Shown piece after piece: positions 9,082-17,457 of a stretch of 64,000 nucleotides of DNA (positions within the stretch are counted from its first letter, which is position 1; each line of letters starts with the position of its first letter). The stretch lies in the NCBI GenBank assembly GCA_002695005.1, contig NZNT01000030.1, positions 124,001 to 188,000 of the forward strand, written 5' to 3'. The position numbers were made by a program, and so were the translations under genes. The notes below the pieces were generated by a model. The model had not been told where the DNA came from. It did not search any database and worked only from the letters and a program-made list of their open reading frames with translations. Source of the DNA: Maritimibacter sp. GTDB lineage: Bacteria > Pseudomonadota > Alphaproteobacteria > Rhodobacterales > Rhodobacteraceae.

Positions 9082-9900
9082 TCAAGATCCGAGTTTCTTG
9101 TGAACCTCGTCGATGTCGATGTCGCCGACGGGAAGCTTGTTGCCCGGATTGTCGAAGTCGTATTTGAACAGCTCGAAATCCTTGCGGTAGATTTCCCACA
9201 TCAGGTGCATCGACAGGTCGTCGAAATAATCCTCGACCGGATGGGCGCGTTCGGGGCCGTGCCCGGCGCTCTCGTTGAACCGCGGGATGGTCTTGATGTT
9301 GACCTTCTTGGGCGTCTTCACATTGTCGAGCACCTTCTTCATCCCGACATTGAAGTTCTCGGTCCAGAAGATTTGGTCATAGGTGCCGCCGTTGGTGATG
9401 AAGGTCGAGACATGGCCGGACATGGCCGACCAGTGGATGTCCGGGTCCATCGGGCGGCGAAAGCGGATGGTGTCGCGGGTGAACAACAGGAACCGGCGGA
9501 ATGACTGGATCTGGTCGAAGTCGAAGTTGTCTTCTGGGCTGCCCACTTCGATTCCGTATTTCTGGATCAGGAGCGGGACGAGGTTGCCGCGATAGCGCTT
9601 CCCGTTGCGTTGAATGCCGCAGATCTTGTCGAAGAACGAACTGAGGATGCGCGTGTAGGGGTTGCGCACGCAAGTGAACGCAAAGCTCTTGTGGGTCTTC
9701 ACGTTGCGCTCGATCTTCTTCTGGTTTTCTTCCTGCGCCCACTTCACGATGCCTTCCGTGGCGTCGTGAATGTCACCGTCGAAGAACTCTCCGTGGTCGG
9801 AGAAATACATGATCTGGCCGATGGTCGAGCAGGCGCATTTCGGGACGACCCGATACACCATGCTTTCACTTTCGGTCATCCAGGTTCCCGGGAAACCCAT
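9082..9900 (-). CDS. Sulfotransferase family 2 protein
   Basis: A 272-aa protein with the PAPS 5'-phosphosulfate loop VPKCACSTIGQ (residues 19-29) and the 3'-phosphate motif CVRNPYTRILSSFF (R79). These match Sulfotransfer_2 carbohydrate sulfotransferases. I placed the start at 9900 (MGFPGTW), after GGAGG; an upstream in-frame ATG would add 22 low-complexity residues. It is more distant from the tandem sulfotransferases at 1-1290 than they are from each other. It is divergent from a GT14-like glycosyltransferase 143 bases away, which suggests the pair builds or decorates a sulfated glycan. Confidence 0.82.
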   Translation of the reverse strand: MGFPGTWMTESESMVYRVVPKCACSTIGQIMYFSDHGEFFDGDIHDATEGIVKWAQEENQKKIERNVKTHKSFAFTCVRNPYTRILSSFFDKICGIQRNGKRYRGNLVPLLIQKYGIEVGSPEDNFDFDQIQSFRRFLLFTRDTIRFRRPMDPDIHWSAMSGHVSTFITNGGTYDQIFWTENFNVGMKKVLDNVKTPKKVNIKTIPRFNESAGHGPERAHPVEDYFDDLSMHLMWEIYRKDFELFKYDFDNPGNKLPVGDIDIDEVHKKLGS

Positions 9901-10043
9901 ATTGCTGCCGCCGCCTCCGTCTGGCCCCCTTGCACGGGACCAATTTGTTTTCAGAGAAAAAAGCAAAGAAATGCTGTTATTTCAATGCTTCGTTACGGTA
10001 AGCATGTCAACAATCCGCGCCAGACAGCCCAGACGGACCGTAA

Positions 10044-11621
10044 ATGGCAAAAATCGCCTTCATTCTCCTGTGTCACAAGGACCCAAAGGCCATCATCGAT
10101 CAGGCACAGCGCCTGACCGCGGCGGGAGATTACATCTCGATCCATTTCGACGCGCGCAGCGCCCGGTCGGATTACGAGATGATTCAGGCGGCTCTGGCCG
10201 ACAATGCCTCGGTCACCTTCGCCAAGAAGCGCGTGAAATGCGGTTGGGGCGAGTGGTCGCTGGTCGAGGGTACGCTCCACGCGGTCGAGGCGGCAGTGGA
10301 CGCGTTTCCGCGCGCCACCCATTTCTACATGGTCTCGGGCGACTGCATGGCGATCAAATCCGCCGAATACGCCCATGATTTCCTAGATGACGACGACGTC
10401 GACTATATCGAAAGCTTCGACTTTTTCGAAAGCGACTGGATCAAGACCGGGATCAAGGAAGACCGGCTGATCTGGCGTCACTGGTTCAACGAACGCACGC
10501 AAAAGGGGCTGTTCTACGCCTCGATGAACATCCAGAAGCGCCTTGGCCTCCAACGCGACGTGCCCAAGGACGTGCAGATCATGATCGGGTCTCAGTGGTG
10601 GTGCCTGCGGCGGCGCACCATCGAGTGGATTCTCGACTTCGTGCGCAAGCGCCGCGATGTCATGAGGTTCTTCAAGACGACCTGGATTCCGGACGAGACG
10701 TTTTTTCAAACCCTCGTGCGCCATCTCGTGCCCGCCGAGGAGATCGAGACACGCACCCTGACGTTCCTGATGTTCACAGACTACGGGATGCCGGTCACTT
10801 TCTACAACGACCACTACGACATGCTGCTGTCGCAGGATTACCTCTTCGCGCGCAAGATCAGCCCGGATGCCCATGAACTCAAACGCCGTCTCGGGGCGCT
10901 CTATGCCTCGGATACGCTGGACTTCAAGATTTCGAACGAGGGGCGAAGCCTGTTCGCCTTCCTCACCGGGCGCGGCCGGATCGGCCAGCGCTTTGGCGAG
11001 CGGTTCTGGGAGAGCGAAACGACGCTGGGCCGGGACCGCGAGCTGCTCATCGTGGTGGCGAAGAAGTGGCACATCGGCAAGCGACTGCTTCAACTGCTGC
11101 GCGAAAAGACGAACATTCCCGCCATCGACTATCTCTTTGACGAAGAGGCGACGGTGCTCCCCGATCTTGGCGGCATCCAGGGCTCGATCGAGAAACGGAC
11201 GCGCCATCGCCGCGCTCTGATGCGGATGCTGTTCGACTATTACAAGACCGACAGGCTCGCCATCGGGATGGACCCGAACGATATCGACCTGATGCGCGAT
11301 TTCCATACCGACCGCTCCAAGACCCGGTTGCTGGAGATCGAGGCCGACTATTCGGACGAATGGATCCTGGGCCACGCCCTTCGCGTCGGGCTCGCCGGCG
11401 AGAGGACCCCGCAGGAGGCCATCGACCGGCTTATCCCCACGATCCGGCAGGATTTTTTCTATGAATCCGACCGCATCCGCGACGAGGGCTTCGTCGACAT
11501 GCATATCCTTCGCGAACACGGAACCGGTGAAGAGAATGCCGAGGCCCTTGCCAAGTTCCTGACGATCCCTGAAGAAAGGGCCGTGGAAATCCTGCAGACC
11601 GATGGCTTCTTCAACGATTGA
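10044..11621 (+). CDS. GT14-like (Core-2/I-branching/xylosyltransferase type) glycosyltransferase with C-terminal extension
   Basis: A 525-aa protein. The N-terminal half has the GT14 pattern: start strand AKIAFILLCHKDP, then YISIHFDARS, then GEWSLVEGTLHAVEAA, then MVSGDCMAIKS, comparable to the SG-Q-D-P-I-K region of beta-1,6-GlcNAc transferases and protein xylosyltransferases. The C-terminal half (about residues 290-525) is a separate region that I recall being annotated as DUF5928 in Rhodobacteraceae; that assignment is from memory. No TM segment is obvious. The gene is divergent from a sulfotransferase and its 3' end is 11 bases from the HIT-protein start. Confidence 0.78.
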   Translation: MAKIAFILLCHKDPKAIIDQAQRLTAAGDYISIHFDARSARSDYEMIQAALADNASVTFAKKRVKCGWGEWSLVEGTLHAVEAAVDAFPRATHFYMVSGDCMAIKSAEYAHDFLDDDDVDYIESFDFFESDWIKTGIKEDRLIWRHWFNERTQKGLFYASMNIQKRLGLQRDVPKDVQIMIGSQWWCLRRRTIEWILDFVRKRRDVMRFFKTTWIPDETFFQTLVRHLVPAEEIETRTLTFLMFTDYGMPVTFYNDHYDMLLSQDYLFARKISPDAHELKRRLGALYASDTLDFKISNEGRSLFAFLTGRGRIGQRFGERFWESETTLGRDRELLIVVAKKWHIGKRLLQLLREKTNIPAIDYLFDEEATVLPDLGGIQGSIEKRTRHRRALMRMLFDYYKTDRLAIGMDPNDIDLMRDFHTDRSKTRLLEIEADYSDEWILGHALRVGLAGERTPQEAIDRLIPTIRQDFFYESDRIRDEGFVDMHILREHGTGEENAEALAKFLTIPEERAVEILQTDGFFND

Positions 11622-11632
11622 GACGGGGACAC

Positions 11633-12010
11633 ATGGCCTACGAATACGACAACCAGAACATCTTCGCCAAGATCCTGCGCGGTGAGATTCCGAACGACAC
11701 GGTGCTGGAGACCGATCACACCCTCGCCTTCAACGATATCGCACCGCAGGCCCCCGTCCATGTCCTCGTGATCCCACGCGGACCATATGTGACCTGGGAC
11801 CACTTCGCGGCCAAGGCATCGGACGCCGAGATCATCGACTACGCGCGCGCGATCCGTAAGGTGATCGACAAATTCGACCTGTCGCCGGGCGAACACGGGC
11901 AGGGTTATCGCCTGCTGGTGAACGGGGGCGAAGCGGGCATCCAGGAAGTGCCGCACCTGCACACGCACGTACTGTCGGGTCGCATTCTCGGCCGGATGCT
12001 GCCGGGCTGA
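11633..12010 (+). CDS. HIT-family (histidine triad) nucleotide-binding protein
   Basis: A 125-aa HIT protein with the catalytic triad H108-x-H110-x-H112 in [11 protein letters not shown], and the upstream strands [18 protein letters not shown] typical of HinT-type purine nucleoside phosphoramidases. The ATG at 11633 gives the family N-terminus [20 protein letters not shown] and follows GACGGGGACAC; an ATG at 11618 would overlap the upstream gene. It probably hydrolyses AMP-linked substrates in the cytoplasm. It is close behind the glycosyltransferase gene but unlikely to be functionally tied to it. Confidence 0.92.
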   Translation: MAYEYDNQNIFAKILRGEIPNDTVLETDHTLAFNDIAPQAPVHVLVIPRGPYVTWDHFAAKASDAEIIDYARAIRKVIDKFDLSPGEHGQGYRLLVNGGEAGIQEVPHLHTHVLSGRILGRMLPG

Positions 12011-12068
12011 CTTGTGGGTGGCCCAAGGGCTGCTATCTTTGACCAAATCGAATGACGAGGCGCATGAC

Positions 12069-12248
12069 ATGACGATCGACGCACCCGAAACCAAGGTTGT
12101 GGACACGAAAAAGGTCGCCTGCGACGGCGGCGGACCGGCCAGCGGCCACCCGCGCGTCTGGCTGACGATCCCGGACGACACGGGCTATGTCGAATGTGGC
12201 TACTGCGACGCCAAATACGTCTACAAGGATTTCGCCGACTCCAAGTGA
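12069..12248 (+). CDS. CHCC zinc-finger domain protein
   Basis: A 59-aa protein with cysteine/histidine spacing C18, H27, C43, C46 ([23 protein letters not shown]). This is the zf-CHCC domain shared with the mitochondrial complex I subunit NDUFS6 and its alphaproteobacterial homologues. Bacterial members are small zinc proteins, probably linked to NADH dehydrogenase, although this copy is far from any nuo gene in the window. The start at 12069 follows GAGGCGCATGAC; upstream in-frame ATG codons lack a ribosome site. Confidence 0.85.
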   Translation: MTIDAPETKVVDTKKVACDGGGPASGHPRVWLTIPDDTGYVECGYCDAKYVYKDFADSK

Positions 12249-12273
12249 GGCGATCCGCGACCCGGGGGGTGAG

Positions 12274-15075
12274 ATGACATTCGGCAAAGGGTGCCATCTG
12301 CACCTCATCGACGGCTCGGCGTTCATTTTCCGCGCCTATCACGCGCTGCCTCCGCTGACGCGCAAGTCCGACGGGCTGCCCATCGGGGCGGTCGCGGGCT
12401 TTTGCAACATGCTGTTCAAGTGTGTCGAGGATTCCCGCGGCGACGACGCCCCGACCCATGTGGCCGTGATCTTCGACTATTCCGGCAAGTCGTTCCGCAA
12501 CGACATCTACCCGGAATATAAAGCCAACCGCCCGCCCGCGCCCGAAGACCTCGTCCCGCAGTTCCCGCTTACCCGCGACGCGACCCGTGCCTTCAACATC
12601 GCCTGCATCGAGCAGGAAGGGTTCGAGGCCGATGACATCATCGCCACCTACGCCCGGCAGGCCCGCGAGCTTGGTGGGCGCGTGACCGTGATCTCGTCCG
12701 ACAAGGACCTGATGCAACTCGTCGGTGGCGGGGTCGAGATGCTCGACCCGATGAAGAACAAGCGGATCGGGATCGAAGGGGTCGAAGAGAAATTCGGCGT
12801 CGGCCCCGATCGCGTGGTCGATGTGCAGGCGCTCGCCGGCGACAGCGTCGACAACGTGCCCGGCGCGCCGGGGATCGGGATCAAGACCGCCGCGCTTCTC
12901 ATCAACGAGTTTGGCGATCTGGAGACGCTGCTCGCGCGGGCAAGTGAAATCAAGCAACCCAAGCGGCGCGAGACGCTGATCGGGAAAGCGGATCAGATCC
13001 GCATGTCGCGTGACCTCGTGCTGCTGGACGAGAATGTGCCGCTGGAATTCGACCTCGACACGCTGGAGCTGCGCGACCCGGAGGCCGACACGCTACTGCC
13101 GTTCCTCGCCTCCATGGAATTCCGGTCACTGTCCAAGCGCATCGCGGACCAGCTTGGCGTGGCGCCGTCCGATATCCCCGAACCGCCCGCCGCTGAGGGC
13201 GCAGACGAGCCGGCCGCACCGGAGTGGCCCGAGATCGACCCGGAAAAATACGAATGGATCAAGGACGTCGAGGCGCTCGCCCGATGGGTCGCGCTCATCC
13301 GCGACCACGGCCATGTCGCGGTGGACACCGAAACCACGTCTCTGAACGAAATGCAGGCCGAGCTTGCGGGCATCTGCCTTTCCGTGCGGCCCGGTGAAGC
13401 GTGTTACATCCCCGTCGGCCACAAGGACGGCGACGGCGAGGGGCTGTTTCAGGATGACACGCTGGCCGAAGGTCAATTGTCGCTGGACGACGTGCTGGCC
13501 GCGCTCAAGCCCGTGCTCGAAGACCCGGCGATCCTCAAGATTTTCCAGAACGCCAAGTACGACACCAAGATCTTCAAGCGCTACGGCCTATCCGTCGCGC
13601 CGATCGACGATACGATGCTCATGTCCTACGCGATGTTTTCAGGGCTGCATAACCACGGCATGGACGCGCTCGCGGACCGCTACCTCGGTCACACGCCGAT
13701 CCCGATCAAGTCTCTGTTGGGCACCGGGAAGAGCGCCATCACCTTCGACAAGGTGAAGATCGCCGAAGCGGTGAAATACGCGGCCGAAGATGCCGACGTC
13801 ACCCTGCGCCTGTGGCAGATGTTCAAGCCGCGCCTGCACCGGGAGCGCGTGACCACCGTTTACGAGACACTCGAACGCCCGCTCGTGCCCGTTTTGGCCG
13901 AGATGGAGATGCATGGGGTTCAGGTCGATCGAGACACGCTGTCGCGCATGTCCAACGCCTTTGCCCAGAAGATGGCCGGGCTGGAGGCCGAGATTCACGA
14001 GCTTGCGGGCGAAAGCTTCAACGTGGGCAGCCCCAAGCAGCTTGGCGAGATCCTGTTCGACAAGCTCGGACTCGAGGGCGGTAAGAAAGGAAAGACCGGG
14101 GCCTATGCCACAGGCGCTGACGTGCTCGAAGACCTTGCGAGCTTGCATGACCTGCCGGCCCGCGTGCTCGACTGGCGCCAATTGTCCAAGCTTAAGTCGA
14201 CCTACACGGATGCCTTGCAGACCCACATCGACCCGGACACGGGGCGGGTGCATACGTCCTACCTGCAAACCGGGGCGTCCACCGGGCGGCTCGCCTCGAC
14301 CGACCCGAACCTGCAAAACATCCCGATCCGGACTGAAGAAGGGCGGCGCATACGCGAGGCCTTCGTCGCGCCGGCGGGCACGCGTCTGGTATCGCTCGAC
14401 TACTCCCAGATCGAATTGCGCATCCTTGCCCATGTCGCCGGGATCGAGTCGATGAAACAGGCGTTCCGCGACGGCGAGGATATTCACGCCGCGACAGCCT
14501 CGGAGATGTTCGACGTCCCGCTGGATGAAATGACACCGGACGTCCGGCGGCAGGCCAAGGCGATCAATTTCGGCGTGATCTACGGCATTTCCGGCTTTGG
14601 GCTTGGACGCAATCTGCGCATACCGCGTGGTGAGGCGCAGGGTTTCATTGATCGCTATTTCGAGAAGTACCCGGGTATCAAGGAATACATGGACGAAACC
14701 GTCGCCTTCGCGAAAGAGCACAAGCATGTCGCGACCCTGTTCGGACGCCGCATCCACACGCCGGAGATCAACGCCAAGGGGCCCCATGCCGGCTTCGCCC
14801 GCCGCGCGGCGATCAACGCCCCGATCCAGGGCACCGCGGCCGACATCATCCGCCGGGCGATGATCCGGATGCCGGCCGCGATCGCCGGAAAGCCGGTGAA
14901 GATGCTGTTACAGGTTCATGACGAATTGATCTTCGAAGTGGCCGAGGATGCGGTCGATGATGCCGTCACGGTCATCCGCGACGTGATGGAGGGCGCAGCC
15001 GACCCGGCCGTCAAGCTCGACGTCCCGCTTGTGGTCGACGCGGGGCAAGGCGCGAACTGGGCAGAGGCGCATTAG
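12274..15075 (+). CDS. polA: DNA polymerase I
   Basis: A 933-aa full-length Pol I. The 5'-nuclease domain covers about residues 1-300 (LHLIDGSAFIFRAYHALPP, SSDKDLMQLV). The proofreading 3'-5' exonuclease has D351-x-E353 in VDTETTSLNE. The polymerase domain has motif A around D709 (LDYSQIELRI) and motif C around D883 (VHDELIFEV). All three activities therefore appear intact. The ATG at 12274 follows GGGGGGTGAG; the frame stays open 29 codons further upstream into the zinc-finger gene, but that extension is not conserved in the family. A hairpin at 15155-15183 ends the unit. Confidence 0.96.
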   Translation: MTFGKGCHLHLIDGSAFIFRAYHALPPLTRKSDGLPIGAVAGFCNMLFKCVEDSRGDDAPTHVAVIFDYSGKSFRNDIYPEYKANRPPAPEDLVPQFPLTRDATRAFNIACIEQEGFEADDIIATYARQARELGGRVTVISSDKDLMQLVGGGVEMLDPMKNKRIGIEGVEEKFGVGPDRVVDVQALAGDSVDNVPGAPGIGIKTAALLINEFGDLETLLARASEIKQPKRRETLIGKADQIRMSRDLVLLDENVPLEFDLDTLELRDPEADTLLPFLASMEFRSLSKRIADQLGVAPSDIPEPPAAEGADEPAAPEWPEIDPEKYEWIKDVEALARWVALIRDHGHVAVDTETTSLNEMQAELAGICLSVRPGEACYIPVGHKDGDGEGLFQDDTLAEGQLSLDDVLAALKPVLEDPAILKIFQNAKYDTKIFKRYGLSVAPIDDTMLMSYAMFSGLHNHGMDALADRYLGHTPIPIKSLLGTGKSAITFDKVKIAEAVKYAAEDADVTLRLWQMFKPRLHRERVTTVYETLERPLVPVLAEMEMHGVQVDRDTLSRMSNAFAQKMAGLEAEIHELAGESFNVGSPKQLGEILFDKLGLEGGKKGKTGAYATGADVLEDLASLHDLPARVLDWRQLSKLKSTYTDALQTHIDPDTGRVHTSYLQTGASTGRLASTDPNLQNIPIRTEEGRRIREAFVAPAGTRLVSLDYSQIELRILAHVAGIESMKQAFRDGEDIHAATASEMFDVPLDEMTPDVRRQAKAINFGVIYGISGFGLGRNLRIPRGEAQGFIDRYFEKYPGIKEYMDETVAFAKEHKHVATLFGRRIHTPEINAKGPHAGFARRAAINAPIQGTAADIIRRAMIRMPAAIAGKPVKMLLQVHDELIFEVAEDAVDDAVTVIRDVMEGAADPAVKLDVPLVVDAGQGANWAEAH

Positions 15076-15151
15076 ACCACCGGGGCTGGCGGTTCGGCCG
15101 TCACCTTTGCCGCTTGCCTCCGCCGGGACCAGAAACGCACATCAAAAAGAC

Positions 15152-15190
15152 GAAGCGCAGGAACGGGGAATCCGCTCCTGCGCCTTTGCT
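15152..15190. terminator. Hairpin between convergent polA and acyl-CoA dehydrogenase genes
   Basis: An 8-bp stem GCGCAGGA (15155-15162) / TCCTGCGC (15176-15183) is followed on the plus strand by CTTTGCTTTC and on the minus strand, after TTCGTC, by TTTTT. It serves both convergent genes plausibly. Confidence 0.55.
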
Positions 15191-15208
15191 TTCGCTATTG
15201 GTCCGTGC

Positions 15209-16267
15209 TCAGGCCGCGTAGCCCGCCATCACCCGCTCGAGGTTGTAGTCCACGTCGCCCAGTTGCGCGTCGATCATCACGAGCCGCTTGCCATAGTGGC
15301 TGACCGAGGCCTCCCACGTCATCGCTATGCCGCCATGCATCTGGATCGCTTCCTCGGAGACCAGCCGCGCTGCGCGGCCGATGAGTGTCTTGGCCATCGA
15401 GACGCTGCGCGCCTGATCCGCTTCGCCCATTCGGCTGGCAGCGAAAATCGTGATCGAGCGCGCTTGCTCGATTTCGGTCACGAGGTCCACGGCCCGGTGC
15501 TGGAGCGCCTGGAACTTGCCAATGGGAACCCCGAACTGCTTCCGCGTGCGCAGGTAATCCAGGAGGATCTCGTTGGTCGCGTCCATCGCGCCGACGGCCT
15601 CGGCGCAAAGCGCCAGGCGCCCGGCGTCCAGCGCATCCTCCAACGCATCGCGGGCATTGGCCAGCACCTCGGTCCCCGGTGTTTTGTCAAGGAACAGCTC
15701 GGCCGCGCCGCCCCCGTCGATCAGGCCATAGCCGGTGACATCGGCATCGGAAGCCTTGACTTCGTAGATGGCCAGCCCGTCGCCGGACTTTGCAGCGACG
15801 AGAAAGACTTCGGCGTCATTGCCCCCGTAGACAACGGATTTCCGGCCTGTGAGCGTGCCGCCCGACGCTTCGGTCGCAATTCCATCCAGATCGTAGGGCG
15901 CGTCCAGTTCCCCGATCGCAACGGCGTAACGCACCGACCCGTCGAGCAGGGCCGACTGGTCCGCCCCGGCTGCCGTCAGCAGCTTCGAGGCCAACAGCGT
16001 GCCCAGTACGGGCGCTGGGCTGAGGCCGCGCCCAAGCGCTTCGAACACCGTCGTGATGTCGAACCCGCCGCCGCCGAACCCGCCCGCGTCTTCGGGGGCC
16101 AGCGCATAGAGCACGCCGATCTCGCACATCTCGCTCCACAGGCCCGCGTCATGGAACGGCGCCTCATAGGCGACCTTGGCGCGGTGATCGTAGGTGTATT
16201 TGTCTGCGAGGAACCGCGAGAGCGAGTCTGACAGCATCCGGCGGTCTTCGGTCAGTGTGAAATCCAT
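15209..16267 (-). CDS. Acyl-CoA dehydrogenase family protein (small, PimD-like subunit)
   Basis: A 352-aa flavoprotein of the acyl-CoA dehydrogenase fold: N-terminal helical domain (LTEDRRMLSDSLSRFLADKY), a middle beta domain, and a C-terminal helical domain with AIQMHGGIAMTWE, the usual FAD-site segment. It is short compared with about 380 residues for stand-alone enzymes. It lies one base behind a second, full-size acyl-CoA dehydrogenase, an arrangement like PimC/PimD and other heteromeric dehydrogenases in which only one chain carries the catalytic base. The role inferred is alpha,beta-dehydrogenation of an acyl-CoA in the beta-oxidation cluster 15.2-21.1 kb. Confidence 0.87.
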   Translation of the reverse strand: MDFTLTEDRRMLSDSLSRFLADKYTYDHRAKVAYEAPFHDAGLWSEMCEIGVLYALAPEDAGGFGGGGFDITTVFEALGRGLSPAPVLGTLLASKLLTAAGADQSALLDGSVRYAVAIGELDAPYDLDGIATEASGGTLTGRKSVVYGGNDAEVFLVAAKSGDGLAIYEVKASDADVTGYGLIDGGGAAELFLDKTPGTEVLANARDALEDALDAGRLALCAEAVGAMDATNEILLDYLRTRKQFGVPIGKFQALQHRAVDLVTEIEQARSITIFAASRMGEADQARSVSMAKTLIGRAARLVSEEAIQMHGGIAMTWEASVSHYGKRLVMIDAQLGDVDYNLERVMAGYAA

Positions 16268-16268
16268 G

Positions 16269-17456
16269 TCAGAGCTCCAGCATCGCTTTGGTCAGGATGT
16301 TTCGCTGGATCTCGTTCGACCCACCGAAAATCGACAGTTTGCGGTTGTTGAAATAATCCGCTGCGTTGTTCACGTCCCCCGCTTCGACCAGGGCGGCATT
16401 CCCGAACATATCTTCCGACGGAAAGGGTGCCGCGGCCGGACCCAGCGCGCGGCGGGACAGGTCGTTCAGCGCCTGGCGGATCACGGTGCCTTTGATCTTC
16501 AGGATCGACGTCTCGGGCCCAGGCGCGCCCTGCGTCTGGGCGGTGTAGAGCATGCGCAGGTTGGTGATCTTCATCGCTTCCAGCTCGATCTCCACATCCG
16601 CGATCCGGGCCGCGAAGAGCGGATTTTCGATGAGCGGCTTGCCGCCCCGCTTGGTCCGGCGGGCCAGCGCTTTCACCTCTTCCAGCGCCTTCATCGAGAA
16701 GCCGACCCCGGCGATATTGGTCCGTTCATGGGTGAGCAGGAACTTGGCGATCGTCCAGCCCTGGTTCTCTTCGCCGACGAGGTTTTCGGCAGGCACGCGC
16801 ACGTCGGTGAAGAACACCTCGTTCACCTCATGACCGCCCTCGATCAGACGGATCGGGCGCATCTCGATCCCCGGCGTGTCGAGATCGACGAGGATGAAGC
16901 TGATACCTTCCTGCGGCTTGCCCTCGGTCGAGGTCCGCACAAGGCAGAAGATCTTGTTGGCGTGCTGGCCCAGCGTCGTCCAGGTCTTCTGCCCGTTGAT
17001 GACATAGTCGGCACCGTCGCGCACCGCCCGCGTCTTGAGCGAGGCGAGGTCCGAGCCCGCGCCGGGTTCCGAGTAGCCCTGGCACCACCAGTCGGAGCCG
17101 TCGAGGATTCGCGGCAGGATTTCGTCCTGTTGTTCTTTCGAGCCGAACTTGTGCAGTACGGGCCCCAGCATCGCGAGGCCGAAGGGCACGATGCGGGGCG
17201 CATTGGCCGCCGCCGCTTCCTCCTCGAAGATGTGCTTTTGCACGGGGGACCAGCCGGTCCCGCCGAACTCGACGGGCCACCCATAGGCGAGCCAGCCTTT
17301 CTCGTTCAGGATCGCATGCCAGCGGTCCATGTCGGCCTTGTCCAGCTCCCCGCCGATCCGCACCTTTTCGGCCAGCTCTTCGGGCAGTTTCTCATCCAGA
17401 AATGCGCGAACCTCTTCGCGGAATTCCTGTTCCTCCTTGGTGAAGCTCAGGTCCAT
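16269..17456 (-). CDS. Acyl-CoA dehydrogenase family protein (large subunit)
   Basis: A 395-aa acyl-CoA dehydrogenase: N-terminal MDLSFTKEEQEFREEVRAFL, then the flavin/substrate segment QGYSEPGAGSDLASLKTRA, then INGQKTWTT, and a C-terminal GGSNEIQRNILTKAML. It oxidises an acyl-CoA to the enoyl-CoA and passes electrons to ETF. The gene is one base from the smaller paralogue downstream and one base from the FadJ-like gene upstream, so the three are one tightly packed unit. Chain-length or substrate preference (fatty, dicarboxylic or branched acyl-CoA) cannot be told from the sequence. Confidence 0.92.
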   Translation of the reverse strand: MDLSFTKEEQEFREEVRAFLDEKLPEELAEKVRIGGELDKADMDRWHAILNEKGWLAYGWPVEFGGTGWSPVQKHIFEEEAAAANAPRIVPFGLAMLGPVLHKFGSKEQQDEILPRILDGSDWWCQGYSEPGAGSDLASLKTRAVRDGADYVINGQKTWTTLGQHANKIFCLVRTSTEGKPQEGISFILVDLDTPGIEMRPIRLIEGGHEVNEVFFTDVRVPAENLVGEENQGWTIAKFLLTHERTNIAGVGFSMKALEEVKALARRTKRGGKPLIENPLFAARIADVEIELEAMKITNLRMLYTAQTQGAPGPETSILKIKGTVIRQALNDLSRRALGPAAAPFPSEDMFGNAALVEAGDVNNAADYFNNRKLSIFGGSNEIQRNILTKAMLEL

Positions 17457-17457
17457 C

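Noticed and set aside
12187-12273. N-terminal extension of polA into the zinc-finger gene
   Set aside because: In frame, but no ribosome site, not similar to any Pol I N-terminus, and overlaps the CHCC gene in another frame.
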